Assembly (NCBI RefSeq): GCF_947179165.1
Contig: NC_077240.1
Location: 32,797,001-32,861,000, forward strand
From: Solanum dulcamara
Taxonomy: Eukaryota; Streptophyta; Magnoliopsida; Solanales; Solanaceae
Length of the DNA stretch: 64,000 bases
Reading direction: 5' to 3'
The translations under genes were made by a program, and so were the position numbers. The notes under the pieces were generated by a model. That model was not told the DNA's origin. It did not search any database and saw only the letters and a list, made by a program, of their open reading frames with translations. Positions within the stretch are counted from its first letter, which is position 1. Each line of letters starts with the position of its first letter. Of the stretch, positions 50,067 through 60,894 are shown piece by piece.

Positions 50067-51661
50067 AAAAGAATTTCCATATTTCTCAACTTCTCATGTT
50101 TCATGACACGATGAATGAGGATGAATGCATCAAAACATGTGTGGCATGGAAATAATATTCAACTCGCATGTAGTACAAGATTCAAAGTTCTCAAAACTTA
50201 ACCTACACATGATATTCACCTTCAATAAATAGTAATGGGAAGAAAATACTTTAATTTAAATATTCATCCCTTTCTCAACAATATTTCAATACTCAGGCAT
50301 TCTCAAAACCCTCAACTCAACCCCTCAGGTGGGCATCACAAGTCAAATAATATTCTCAAACCTCTCTTACAAGAAAATTATGAATTACATACTCTCAAAG
50401 CAAATAAGATAACAAATAAGGCCCCCACATGAGCTACGTAATACAAATAAGCCCCCACACGGCAACACATTAACAAAAAGATCTCACACGACATCACACT
50501 ACAAATAACATTCTCAACCCATACTACAACTTCATTCCAAAGTCTATAACATATGAATGACTAATTACCCCATTTCAGTCTCAAAGAAGGATAGTCAGAC
50601 CTACTTCAATTGTCGAAATCGCACTCGAATACCTCCACCAGAAAGCAACTCTTGAATTCAACATCCGTAATGATAACCCACTATCAACAATGAAACATAC
50701 ACATCACAAGAATTCCAATGACACCCATATTGAAAGATTTTGAAATCGGTAGTAAAATAATCCAAAAATTAATTATTTCTGAAAAGAGTCAAATCTGAAA
50801 ATTTATTAGACAAGGAACTCGTGGTTGAAAACCCATAAAAATAAAAATCAAAACGAGTTTGAAATCACTAATTTCCTTAAATTCAGATTAGAAAAGAAAC
50901 AAGGATTTTTGGGTTTGACACTAAGATTTAAGAGTTAAAATCATCAAATGCTTAATGAAAAAAGGAGGTTTTAGATCAAAAATCAATTACCCAACACTTT
51001 GCCTCGAAACTTTCTTCTCAAATCGCCTCAAAGAGTTCAAGAACTCAAAAAAATGGTGAAAATATTGAAATGAGAAGAAAGGGGCATTTTCTGACCAAAA
51101 AGTTATTGTTCACGCGTGTTGACTGTTGACCATGCATTGACCGCGGTCAACTTACACCACCACCCTTCAAAACATATTTTTGACCCTCAAAACTCATTCG
51201 AAACTCTATAAATATGAACCAATAGTGCAAATTAATCAGAAAACAAGTTTCGGAGCTAATGGAACTAGCAGAATCACCATCCGACACTCGGAACTGAATT
51301 TATTGACCAAAGTCAAAATTAGCTCATTAAAATCAAACTTTCCAACTCAAGACCTCAAATCCATGTATTAACCCCAAATGTGATTTCGACAACTCTCCTA
51401 GACCAATTTCCACATTCCAAAGCTGATGGAAGTGATAAAACCTCATTCCGTGATCCGTAGCTCTGGTTGGTACCAAAAACCACTTTTTAACACTTAAAGC
51501 TTATGATAACTCAAAAACTTACACAATTCACAATCTATTAAGATTTTAACAAAACCAACAACACAAACCGATCAAATAACACTCGAGGGCACTAAAGATA
51601 GAGATAAAATGATAATTTTGTACAAATTTCTAAAAATAACCCTCAAGGTCATTACAAGTTC

Positions 51662-52499
51662 TCCGACCGTCACTCTTCTTATGAGACAACTACAATTCCC
51701 CAAAAAGAAAATATATGTTTACCAATCAGAAAAGAAACATCAAGAAGCATCCTTTTCGATAGAAATAAAATAATAAATCAGCAAAAAAATTAATACACAA
51801 CATATATGAGTTCTCAAATTGATAAACTAGGAACACCATGATAGAGACATATAATTTATTTTCAAGTACTTTTGAGATGGTGCTGGTTCAATTCTGGTGC
51901 TTTCAAAATTTTGGCTAAGTATATTAACATAAACATGTTAGCTAAAGTTTCTTGAAAAAAAAGACTGGCCATACATGTACAATCTGCTTTTATTTTGAAG
52001 TCTTTAAATCTTGTTCTTGCCATTTTAATTTGGGGATTATTAGAAGGAGCATGATAAATTTTTTAAATGTATTGAATGGGCTATAAACATCCATTAGAAA
52101 ACCCTCCAACATACGAAGCAACCAAAAATCTCAAAATAAACCATAAAGACAGAAAAAAATTGAAGAATCATATTTTTGAAACTAAATCGAACAAAAGAAA
52201 CATATGTTACCTGATGGAAAACCCTTGAGAATGGGTTCGCCTGAGAGAGGGTTTATTGGAGAGAGGATTTGTCGGAGAAATTCGCTGGAAAAAAATCCTA
52301 GTACTCCAACCTAGAGAGAGAACTCGACTGAGAGAAGGTTTTCCTGAGAGAGGGCTCACCTGAAAAAGGGTTCATCGTCGGAGTGTGTCATCTGGAGATT
52401 TTTCATTTTTCAGAGAGAAAACCCTAGTATTTTCTAGAGAGTTCTGAAGATGAATTCTTTTTTTACTTTAAAAAATATGAGATGTATTTTAATCTTTGA
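51662..52499. other. CACTA right arm, no gene seen
   Basis: AT-rich spacer, then a GAGAGAGGGTT-rich segment (52230-52450) that looks like a transcribed minus-strand leader. No reading frame with support. Confidence 0.45.
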
Positions 52500-52933
52500 T
52501 AAGGATTTAAATCCCCCAGCTACGGATCTTCTATGGATATAGCAACAGATTTAAATCTCAAAAAGTCAAAAATAAAATATTCAAATAATAGCTACGGATT
52601 ATTTTGGTAGAAAACGTGCATACAAAAGTTTGATAAATATACAAAGCCTAGCGACGAATATTACGTCGGTACTTCCATCTCTACATTGTAATTAATTATA
52701 TCGCCGGTCTTTTGTCGCTAATTTTATAGCTACACTCAGAGCGCAAAAAATAAGCGCCAATTGGTTTCGATGGATTGATTATTTAGTCGCTAATCCATCG
52801 CTATATCTAATGTTAATTTACTTTTGATTTTTTAGCAGCATAATTGTAATACCATAGCTAATTCGTCGTTATATAGCGACGAAAATCTACTCGTTGCTAA
52901 AATTCATCGCTAAATGCAGATTTTTTTGTAGTG
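52500..52933. repeat. CACTA right terminal and subterminal repeats
   Basis: Many TAGCGACGA, CGTCGCTA and ATAGCTACGG words ending at TTTTTTTGTAGTG. Mirror image of the left end. Confidence 0.85.
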
Positions 52934-54086
52934 TAAGGCAAGTGGAATTCTAACCTGTTAAATATGTTGAACCTTGTATTTTTCTATGTGAGGCGATTAG
53001 AGTATGTTAGGTCATTCGATTGAATTGAATTATATGATTTGAAGTGTGATAGCAGAATTTGAATAGGGGTAAATGTCTAAGTGTTGTGAATTATGAGGCC
53101 TTGATCTATTGTGTGATTGTGGAATATATGACATCTTATGAGAATATTTATCCTGTTTCACTCATTACTTGTGCATATGTTATATCTGTGATGGCTGAGA
53201 GATGATATGAGTGAGGTACTGGATATTGGGATCGAGGTTTCTACCGGTCAAGATGATTTGTCAAGGTTTCTTTTGGCGAATATTATGGTCGATGTCTCTT
53301 TCGGCAAATACTGGCTGAGGTTCTTTTCAGCGGATACATGGTCTATGTGAGTCCTTCATGGGTTACGGTCTGAGGTGATCAGTAGATGTGTATCGTAGGA
53401 TAGACATGCATCACAAGAGTTGACATTGCATTTGCATCTATTTCATCATCTGATTTATTATGATTTGAGATGTCATGTGTTTGTCTGATTATAATGGTGA
53501 GAACGTATTTGTACTCTCTATTTGTAGACTTTCTAGTGTACTGGTATAATTGTGATATGAACTGTATAGATTGGTTGTCTGAGTGCAGGTGTATAGTTGT
53601 GGAGAATTGTGGTTAGGTTGTCAGGAGTACCTATGTTTTGCATTGCTTTACTTAGGGTTTAGTTTCCATTTTGCTGAGTACCGTGTTGTTGGGGATCACC
53701 CCTTGATTCTACATTATGTAGGTTCTGAGCCCGACACCTCTTGTCCTTAGTACTTCTTGATCAGGCCGAGCTTTTGGATGCTTGAGAGGTAGCAGTTTGT
53801 CCTCTTCGACAGACTCGCATCGTCCATTTACTTTATGTTTTGTTCTACTTGAGAACTGAGACATATATACTTGTATCTTTTTCATTTCGGTTGAAATAGT
53901 GACTTGTACATGTGACATCAAGTCTTGGGTAGTTTAAAACCTATTTTTCGCTTTTCCTTATTTATGTCATGTTAAATTGTATATTTTCGCTTTCATTTTT
54001 GCATATTTAGAATCGTTCAAACTCTTAAGCTGACTCATCTTGGTGGATTAGGCGAGTGACATCACACCCGAATCCGGATCGTGACA

Positions 54087-54091
54087 GAAAC
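54087..54091. repeat. Target-site duplication GAAAC, right copy
   Basis: Follows the end GTGACA of LTR X and matches 10044-10048. Confidence 0.8.
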
Positions 54092-55619
54092 ATGGATAGA
54101 GGCATCAAGAATATCACATATACAGATAGATAAGAATAAGTAGAACACAAATCAAACAAAACAATAGACATCCAGTCACATACAAGAATAGTACTTGTTA
54201 TCATTATGTTTGACGCCTCAACCTCAGATTTGATCATAAAGGCGTAACACTAAGATCTATCATCATTACGGGCAACCCATATACCTAGATACAACACTCA
54301 TCTCCCTGCATTACCATTTTCTTGACCTCCACGGCCTCTCTGATTACTTCCTTACCCACCCTGTGAACGCCTTTTGTTATTATTACCTCTATCCGCTAGT
54401 ACCACAGTCTTTACCTGTTGTTGCATCGGGCTAACTATCTTCTTGTGAGGGCATTACCTCATTAAGTGTACCTATTCACCACAATTAAAACATCAAAGTC
54501 AAGTGAGTGCCTGATGGCTGACGAATAATAAGCTCCTTGACTACCCTGAGTCAGAGACTGTTGTGAAATCCTTCAATAACCACCCATAGAAATGGGCAAA
54601 ACCAACTGAATCAGACAAGATGAATACAACTATTGACTAGAACCCTTGGAGTAGGAACCACTGTAATTGCCCACATTCTTGGACCTCTTAGCCAATGTCT
54701 TGGCCTTCCCAACCTGTTGAACTCTCTCAATTTTCTTCACATAGGTGGTCAACTAATTGAAGCTCTTCCTGGCTGAAGTCATTTGTAAAGATAATACCTA
54801 CAAGTCAGTGTTCAACCTATTCACATAAATATGGTCCTCTCCTCCTTAGTGCTTACAAGCTAAGTAGCATATCCGGACAACACATGAAACTTAGACTCAT
54901 AGGTTGCAACTGATATGTTACACTTCTCCCATGCTTCTTTCTTACAATCTCTCAAAGTACGAGGAACCTACTTCTCCAAAAACAACACATGAAATTGGGT
55001 CCAAGTCAATAGGGTAAGAATGATGAGCAATACTCCACATACGCTCTCCAACATTGTTTGGCTTCGCTCTGCAGCTGAAAAATCACAAACTCAACCCCAT
55101 GGTGCCGCACAATGCCCAACTTATGCAGTCTTTCATAACTATCCAAAATTAACTCAAAAACATCCTCACTCTCTATACCATGGAAAATTAGAGAATTCAA
55201 CTTCAGAAATTTAGTCAACATCTTATGTTCTATTCTACTTATCACAGAACCCAACAAAAAATGGAATAAAGCATCATTACTGGAAGCCTCATCTACCCTG
55301 GGAGCCTAAGTAACTGATACAAGGGGAGTGGCTCCAGTACCTGCCAATCCATTCAAAACGCTAACACTTGCTGAATCACCTCAGAAGACATAAGAGGGAG
55401 ACTTGCACTCCTAACCTCAGTTGCCACCTATTCCACATGATCCTAGGGTAGGGGGGGTCATTTTTCTAGTCTTAGTCTCCGCCCTATCTCCACCCCTAAT
55501 GGGTGTGCTCTCCCTTTGCCCTTGCCTCTACCTCAACCTCTTCTTCTTCCTCTGCCTCGTGCTACCGGCTCCGCAATTGGAGCTACTTTCTTTGCACCGT
55601 TAGGTCGAGTATCAACCAT
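54092..55619 (-). pseudogene. G1 gag and start of protease
   Basis: The minus-strand ATG at 55619-55617 gives MVDTRPNGAKKV, followed by an Arg/Gly-rich stretch. The gag core at 55006-55257 has [20 protein letters not shown] and [11 protein letters not shown]. Decayed gag continues to 54550. A CCHC-like knuckle, CFNCGE..HLMR.C, is near 54440-54490. Protease starts at about 54145-54200 with VLFDLCSTYSYLS, where the usual DPGS after the Phe reads DLCS. The frame is then cut at GAAAC by LTR X and resumes at 10048. Stops and frame changes are many. The join across the 44 kb gap restores the expected protease context (ILDAS, HVST), which is strong evidence for the nest. Confidence 0.82.
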
Positions 55620-55820
55620 TTGCAAACAGATGAGAAAAGAAAGTTAGGTACCAATTCAGATCACCAGATACCTATTAGATTCAAGTTATAGCACGAAAGG
55701 AGAAAGAAAATATATTTCCTGAAATCGTGTAGCTTCTCGGAGAAAAGCACAGACGTCTCTGTATCATTTCACAAGAATCTACTAGACTCATTTTGGTATG
55801 ACGAGATCAATGAACCTAGG

Positions 55821-55832
55821 GCTCTAATACCA
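55821..55832 (-). promoter_or_regulatory. G1 tRNA-Met primer binding site
   Basis: TGGTATTAGAGC on the minus strand, one C-to-T change from the consensus. Confidence 0.8.
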
Positions 55833-55841
55833 ACTTTTTCA

Positions 55842-56949
55842 TGACACCAATCATCATGAGTGAACCCTCCGATGGGAGAATCAATTACTATCCCAAACTT
55901 AATCCATCAAACCATTTTAAGAAGCAAGTCATTATATGAAACTCTAGGAAAATAGTTTAAAGCAAATAAAGGATCAAGTTTCCATAAACTCAATCATTTG
56001 TGGAATTAAACAGGTTAACTGTACGACATTATCAACATGATGTCATTTCACATTCATCCCTTATGTTTTCCCTACATGCGTTCAACAAGTAATACTATAA
56101 AGCAGTTAACATGCACCCAACACACCACTTGGAAAATGATTAACCATCATCTATATCAAATCAAACCAAATGAATAACCATCTTCTGTATCAAATCAAAC
56201 CTTGGAAGCTCTATTGAACCCTAGCCTTCTCCTTGTTATGACTCCGACTTGTTCTGGGCTAAAACAATTATAAAATTAGCATAATCAATGAACAATGGCC
56301 TAAGTAAATTCATATTATAACTTATTTCTAACCCTAAGCCAATTTTATGATCATCCCACCCAAATCAGGGTTTTTCTCATTATTGATTCAAGTAAAAAAT
56401 CTTCCCTAAGAGTACCACCCTAGATTCTAAGGCTTAAGAATCGAGTGACAAGTTATGGAGTAGTTAACTTACCTTAATCGAAGAAAACGATGGAAAACGG
56501 GTGGTTTTCTCCCTAAGTTGCCCTTTGTTTTTTCCAAAAACGAAGTTGCAGAATAATGAACAGTTTTGGGACTTTTCTGCATAAATTCGTGACTTACCCC
56601 GCTGTAGCGGTTCCCAACCACTATCGTAGCCCCGCCATACCGGGATTCTACCCGCTATAGCGGTTTGCGCAGAGACAAAAACTCAGAGATCTTCCCAAAA
56701 GTCTCCATTTTGCAACACACCCTCAAACCTTCACGTTTTAAAATAACTCTTTCACAAAATATTTTTAAAATATCATTTGATTGAGTTATGTTGATGTTGA
56801 TCCCTTTTCTGGTATCAACTTTAAAATCAAAAAATATATTAGCAAATGTTTATCATATTTGAGCTCAAAAAAATTAAGAAATAAGAATATCTCTGTTTTA
56901 TTAGAATTTCTTAAAGTATTATCTAAATAAAAATTCATGACGAGGTTAG
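55842..56949 (-). repeat. G1 5' LTR (partial)
   Basis: From TGACACCAATC next to the primer site to the edge of LTR Q. It contains a GC-rich segment with repeated GCGGTT and CCCGCTATAGCGG words (56600-56665). The outer border is not defined because Q and its possible TATTA flank begin there. Confidence 0.6.
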
Positions 56950-56954
56950 TATTA

Positions 56955-58519
56955 TGTAACGACCCATTAGGTCATTTTGAGAACTAGAGCTTTTTATTTC
57001 ATAAAACACTCATTCCGAAATTTTTTAATGGGTATTTGGACTAGTCGATAACTACAGTTATTTAGTTGAGGGTAAGTTTAGATAATTAATTTAATTAGTG
57101 GACTAAATTGATAATTTAATTAATATGTTATACCAATTATCCATATTTATTAAAATAAGCTGTGGAATTTAACTATAATTTATTTATTGTTTCATAATTA
57201 ATTACCTTGATTTGTAAAAGAAAAGAAACGAAGGAAGAGACAGAAACGTGAAAAATAGAAGAGATAGCGAGCGACAACATTCAGGTAATGGCTAAACTCC
57301 ATTCCTTTCTACATGTTAATTGCTAAGTTAGGTAATGCATATATATTATTAATTAATGGTTAATCACTAGGAGTACTACTATTGAGTGAAAACGAATTGA
57401 GCATTAAGAAAAGAGGTTCTGCAATTTGGTTGCATAGTACGTGGCCATTATTTCTAATAGTTATCTCGCCTTTAGTCATTTTAGTTAATTATCACATTAT
57501 AATTCAAGTTTTGATATATTGAGATAGATAGTTAAATAATAAGTGTATGATATTAGATGAATATCATTGGATTTATGTTATTTGGAGGAATTGAGACTTC
57601 ACCCTAGGCTTGAAATTAAGAAATATGAGACTTGACAAATTAATGGCATCAACATTAGGAATGTGATTATAGATTCGTGCTCTAGGATTTTTGGAATTTA
57701 GACTAGAAGTATAGTAATACGGGTGTCTACGAACTCATTACTTACGAATTATGCATACTTGACTTCGGTTCTTTGGATGAGGTAGGTTATGGTTTTTATT
57801 CTATATCATAGATAGACTTTTAATAGTGATTTATATTCATTGAGTAATTTGTGAAGTTTACTACGCATTTAATTGTTGTGGTTTAAATGGTTGATATATT
57901 GTTGTGATTGGTCTGAAATCCCGAGGCCATGAAATCCATAATCTTGAACTTGCCCTATCAAAAATGGTGTCTTGAATAAAGAAGGCTTGATGATATTTTT
58001 TAATGAAGTGGAATATAATCATGAAGAATGATAAATTAATTATATTTGGATCAGGTGTCACGTCCGACATGGTATATTTGGATCAGGTGTCACATTCCGA
58101 CACAGTATATTTGGATCGGATGTCACATTGCGACATGGTATATTTGAATCGGGTGTCACATTCTGGCATGATAATATTAAAAGAAAACAAATTAAAATAA
58201 CTTAATACTACCCAATCTCCAATAACTCATTTTCCAAAAGAATGTGATGTGGAGGCTTGAGTCCTCGTGTGTGATTTTAATATTGTTGACTGGTTATGTA
58301 ACTGTTCATTGGTTGTCACTTGTTAAATGTTGTTGTTGATTTCCCGCTATTATTTATTGTATATTGATTCCTATTTTGAGTCGGCCGATGATACCTACTC
58401 AGTACATGTTGTCCTGTACTGACCCCTACTTGTATCTTTTCTTATTTTATTTTGTGGAGTGCAGCGAGTGTTCCACCGACTTCGACTCGACCTCAGCTCT
58501 AGTCAGTCTCAAGTTCATC
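56955..58519 (+). mobile_element. LTR fragment Q, related to N and P
   Basis: Starts TGTAACGACCCATTAGGTCA and follows the N/P LTR pattern (TTTGGACTA, GTTGAGGGTAAGTTTAG, TATTTATTAAAATA). At 58041-58168 it has its own four-unit tandem repeat. It ends at 58519, where element P was inserted. The remaining third of the LTR, if present, is beyond P and outside the window. Confidence 0.8.
58041..58168. repeat. Tandem repeat in LTR Q
   Basis: Four units of about 33 bp, TATATTTGGATCAGGTGTCA followed by CATTCCGACATGG. It occupies the LTR place where N and P have the unrelated 42-bp CACACGCTCCGTGG repeat. Confidence 0.9.
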
Positions 58520-60694
58520 TGTAATGACCTATTTGGTCATTTTGAGAATGAGTCATCTCTCTTTCGTAAAATACTCTCCCTGTAAATTTAAATTAAAAAA
58601 AATTAGACCTTTCGGTAACTTCAATTAATAAATTGATGGGTGGTTTTAAATAATTAATTTAAGTGATGGGCTAAAGTGTTAATTTATTTAACATCCTCTA
58701 CTATTTCCCCATATAGGAGAATAAATTGAAAAATAAAATAAAATAAAAATAAATAAATAAAAATTTAAGAATATAATAGTGCTAATGGGTCTAGACGTGG
58801 GCCAAACCCATTTTCTCTGCTAAACTATGTGAGGTGACCTAAATTTTTGTTATTAGTGCAATTAATACTCTACATTCCTAAAAAAAGAGAGTAAAATAAA
58901 GGAGTGTCGCTTAACAAATTGAAGAAATTGGAGACGATATTCGTCTGCACGTTGAGTATTACAAACACTCAGGTAATAACTTTGATGTTTCTTCTTATAC
59001 TTTTTTTATTTTATTTTTATCTTTTTGTTTGTTTTTGTCTTTTTTTCAATTATAATCATTGCAATATGACATAGGAAGGCATTATCATGTCCTTTTTTTC
59101 CGACAGTGATGATAAGTTAGCAGGTAAGGCTATTCAAGGTTGTGGTCTGACACTTATGGCTTTATCGTGTATAGAATTTAGACTCTATTTTAATGACGAA
59201 TATTGTGACTTGAGTCTGAGAGATGAATATTTAATATATTAGGTATATTCTATTTGATGAATACCATATTAGATTTATGAAATTTAGAGGAATTAAGACT
59301 TAATCCTAGACTTGAGATTTAGGTAATTGATCATAGAAAAGAGTAAATTTTATTAGGCTAGGCTAGACATCTGGCAATATGAATGTTGTTAGTTCTGAAA
59401 GCTTTTTTGGATTATTTATTTTAATAGATTGCATTAATTTGGAAGCCCAACAAAAGGGGATGGCTCAAGTCCTCGGGTGATTGTTCAAGTATTTGAGGCA
59501 AGTGAATTTCTAAACCTCAATTTAAGCTTATAGATGCTTGTATTTCCGTGTTATGTGTACTAGGGAGTAATGAGAATTAGACTGGGTTATTGACTATATT
59601 GATTGGCCTTAAAAATGGAGATGAGGGGTATAATATGGTGATCTAATGACATGTATTGGTGGAATTGATATGTTGTGATTGTGGATTTATTTTGGACATG
59701 TGAAATGACTATGTTGATGTGAGATAGGAAAAAAATATTGTTGTTGTCATATTATTATCGTGAATTATATGAACATGAATTGATTGCATTGGTTCTAACA
59801 TATTGTGTTGAAAATGAAAATGATGTGAAACAAAAGGGGTCGGGCCACACGCTCCGTGGCAGGTATTATGAAATAAAGAGGTCGGGCCACACGCTCCGTG
59901 GCAAGATATATATGTTGAGGGGACGGGCCACACGTTCCGTGGCAGGTTACATGGACAGAAATGTCCCCCATGGGTTTCGGACTGTGATTCAGCGGATGTG
60001 TACCGATAGGATAGACATGCATTATTTCATTGCATTGCATTGCACCTTTTTGATATTTGTGAATTTGTGTTTACCCTTATATTGCTATGTATATGTTGAA
60101 TTGACTTGATATGATTCATTGATGAGATTATTGATGAGTATTCGTGGACTATATTGCTGTTGTTATTGTACAAGTGTAGAGTTGGGCTGGTTTTATGCAG
60201 GTTGTAGTTAAGGAGGTTCAGTTGGGAGGACAGGAGTACTTGTATCTATTAAGCTTTACTTAGTTTTAGTTATCCACTTGCTGAGTACCATGTTGTTTGG
60301 TACTCACCCCTTGCTTCCACACTTATGTAGGTTGTGAGCCCGGACCTGCTTGATCTCCTACTATTTTCTACTACATTCGAGGCTATTATTCCAAGTGTTG
60401 AGGTAGCTATTACATCCATCTAGCGGACACTTCTTACTTTTTTAATATGTTTTAGTCCTATTCTAGAGGTAAAGACATTGTGTCTGTATTTTCTTTCATA
60501 TTTCGATAATGTATTAGTGGCTTGAACACATGACAACCAATCTTGGGGGAGTTTAAGTTTGTTTTACCTATTTAGGTTAAATTAAATTTGGATTTATTTC
60601 CTTTTCTTCCGCATCTATTTTCTATTGGGTATTAGGCTGACTTGTCTCGGTGGGTTGAGATGAGTGTTATCACACCCGGATTCAGATTATGACA
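58520..60694 (+). repeat. P 5' LTR (2175 bp)
   Basis: TGTAATGACCTATTTGGTCA at the start and GGATTCAGATTATGACA at the end. The inverted repeat AATGACC/GGTCATT is present near the start. A three-unit tandem repeat lies at 59836-59946. The 59738-60109 frame corresponds to the same repeat-spanning frame in N and is not a supported gene. Confidence 0.88.
59836..59946. repeat. 42-bp-type tandem repeat in LTR P
   Basis: Three units containing GGGCCACACGYTCCGTGGCA, one fewer than in N. Confidence 0.9.
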
Positions 60695-60698
60695 AAAA

Positions 60699-60710
60699 TG
60701 GTATCAGAGC
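60699..60710 (+). promoter_or_regulatory. P tRNA-Met primer binding site
   Basis: TGGTATCAGAGC, four bases after the LTR end. Confidence 0.9.
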
Positions 60711-60894
60711 CTAGGTTCATAAGTCTCATGTGTATACAAGCCGAGTCTAAGTAGAGTCTTGAGGATCGGTACGGAGACATCTGTACTTATCCTTTAGAGG
60801 CTATGAGGACTTTTAGGAAATTTTCCTTTTGTTCTTTTACTTTGTATCATGCGTGTTGTGTTGGTACTAAATTTTCGCGTGTCCTTTTTGACAG

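Larger units (their letters stand above)
47059..51656 (-). mobile_element. Solo LTR Y inside the CACTA element
   Basis: On the minus strand it runs from TGTAATGACCTTGAGGG (51656) to GGGTCGTGATA (47059), last TGACA changed. AGTTC flanks it on both sides (47054-47058 and 51657-51661). About 2.44 kb remain after subtracting Z. It is the same family as X: for example GGAAATTGGTCTAGGAGAG here against GGAAATTGGTCTAAGAGAG in X, and GACTTTGGTCAA in both. No interior or second LTR is present. Confidence 0.88.
40917..52933 (-). mobile_element. CACTA (En/Spm-type) transposon, defective
   Basis: About 12.0 kb. The left end CATTACAAAAAAACTG (first CACTA changed to CATTA) is the inverse of the right end TTTTTTTGTAGTG. 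The 3-bp flanks are GAA and TAA, one mismatch. Both ends carry dense subterminal words TAGCGACGAA/CGTCGCTA. Two minus-strand transposase genes lie inside, both damaged. A 5' leader-like, GAGAGAGG-rich segment at 52200-52450 with the AAACCCTAG phrase suggests the promoter side is the right end. LTR Y was inserted at 47059. The surrounding LTR X resumes cleanly at both ends. Confidence 0.88.
10049..54086 (+). mobile_element. Solo LTR X, split by two later insertions
   Basis: X begins TATAATGACCTTGAAGG (10049; first TG changed to TA) and ends GGATCGTGACA (54086). Its pieces are 10049-10922, 40461-40916 and 52937-54086, together about 2.45 kb. This agrees with the roughly 2.43 kb of related LTR Y. 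GAAAC flanks both ends, and no internal domain or second LTR is present, so it is a solo LTR left by recombination between the two LTRs of a gypsy element. It carries the internal features usual in such LTRs: inverted-repeat GC words at 10740-10900 (GGTTCGCAAAAGCGAA) and a GAGTACCGTGTTGTTGGGG tract near 53680. Short frames within it, such as 10390-10596, have no coding support. Confidence 0.85.
6753..56949 (-). mobile_element. Ty3/gypsy element G1 (outermost host of the nest)
   Basis: This minus-strand chromovirus-like element is split in two. Its 5' LTR, primer site, gag and start of protease lie at 54092-56949. The rest of protease, reverse transcriptase, RNase H, integrase and the post-integrase segment lie at 6753-10048. 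The break falls inside protease, at a CATGTTTC site duplicated as GAAAC (10044-10048 and 54087-54091). Everything from 10049 to 54086 was inserted later. The 3' LTR is not seen; the hAT element adjoins the end of pol near 6753. Heavy mutation in all frames shows this is the oldest layer. Confidence 0.8.

Noticed and set aside
40914..52936. Perfect 3-bp duplication for the CACTA element
   Set aside because: The flanks read GAA and TAA, so one mismatch must be admitted.
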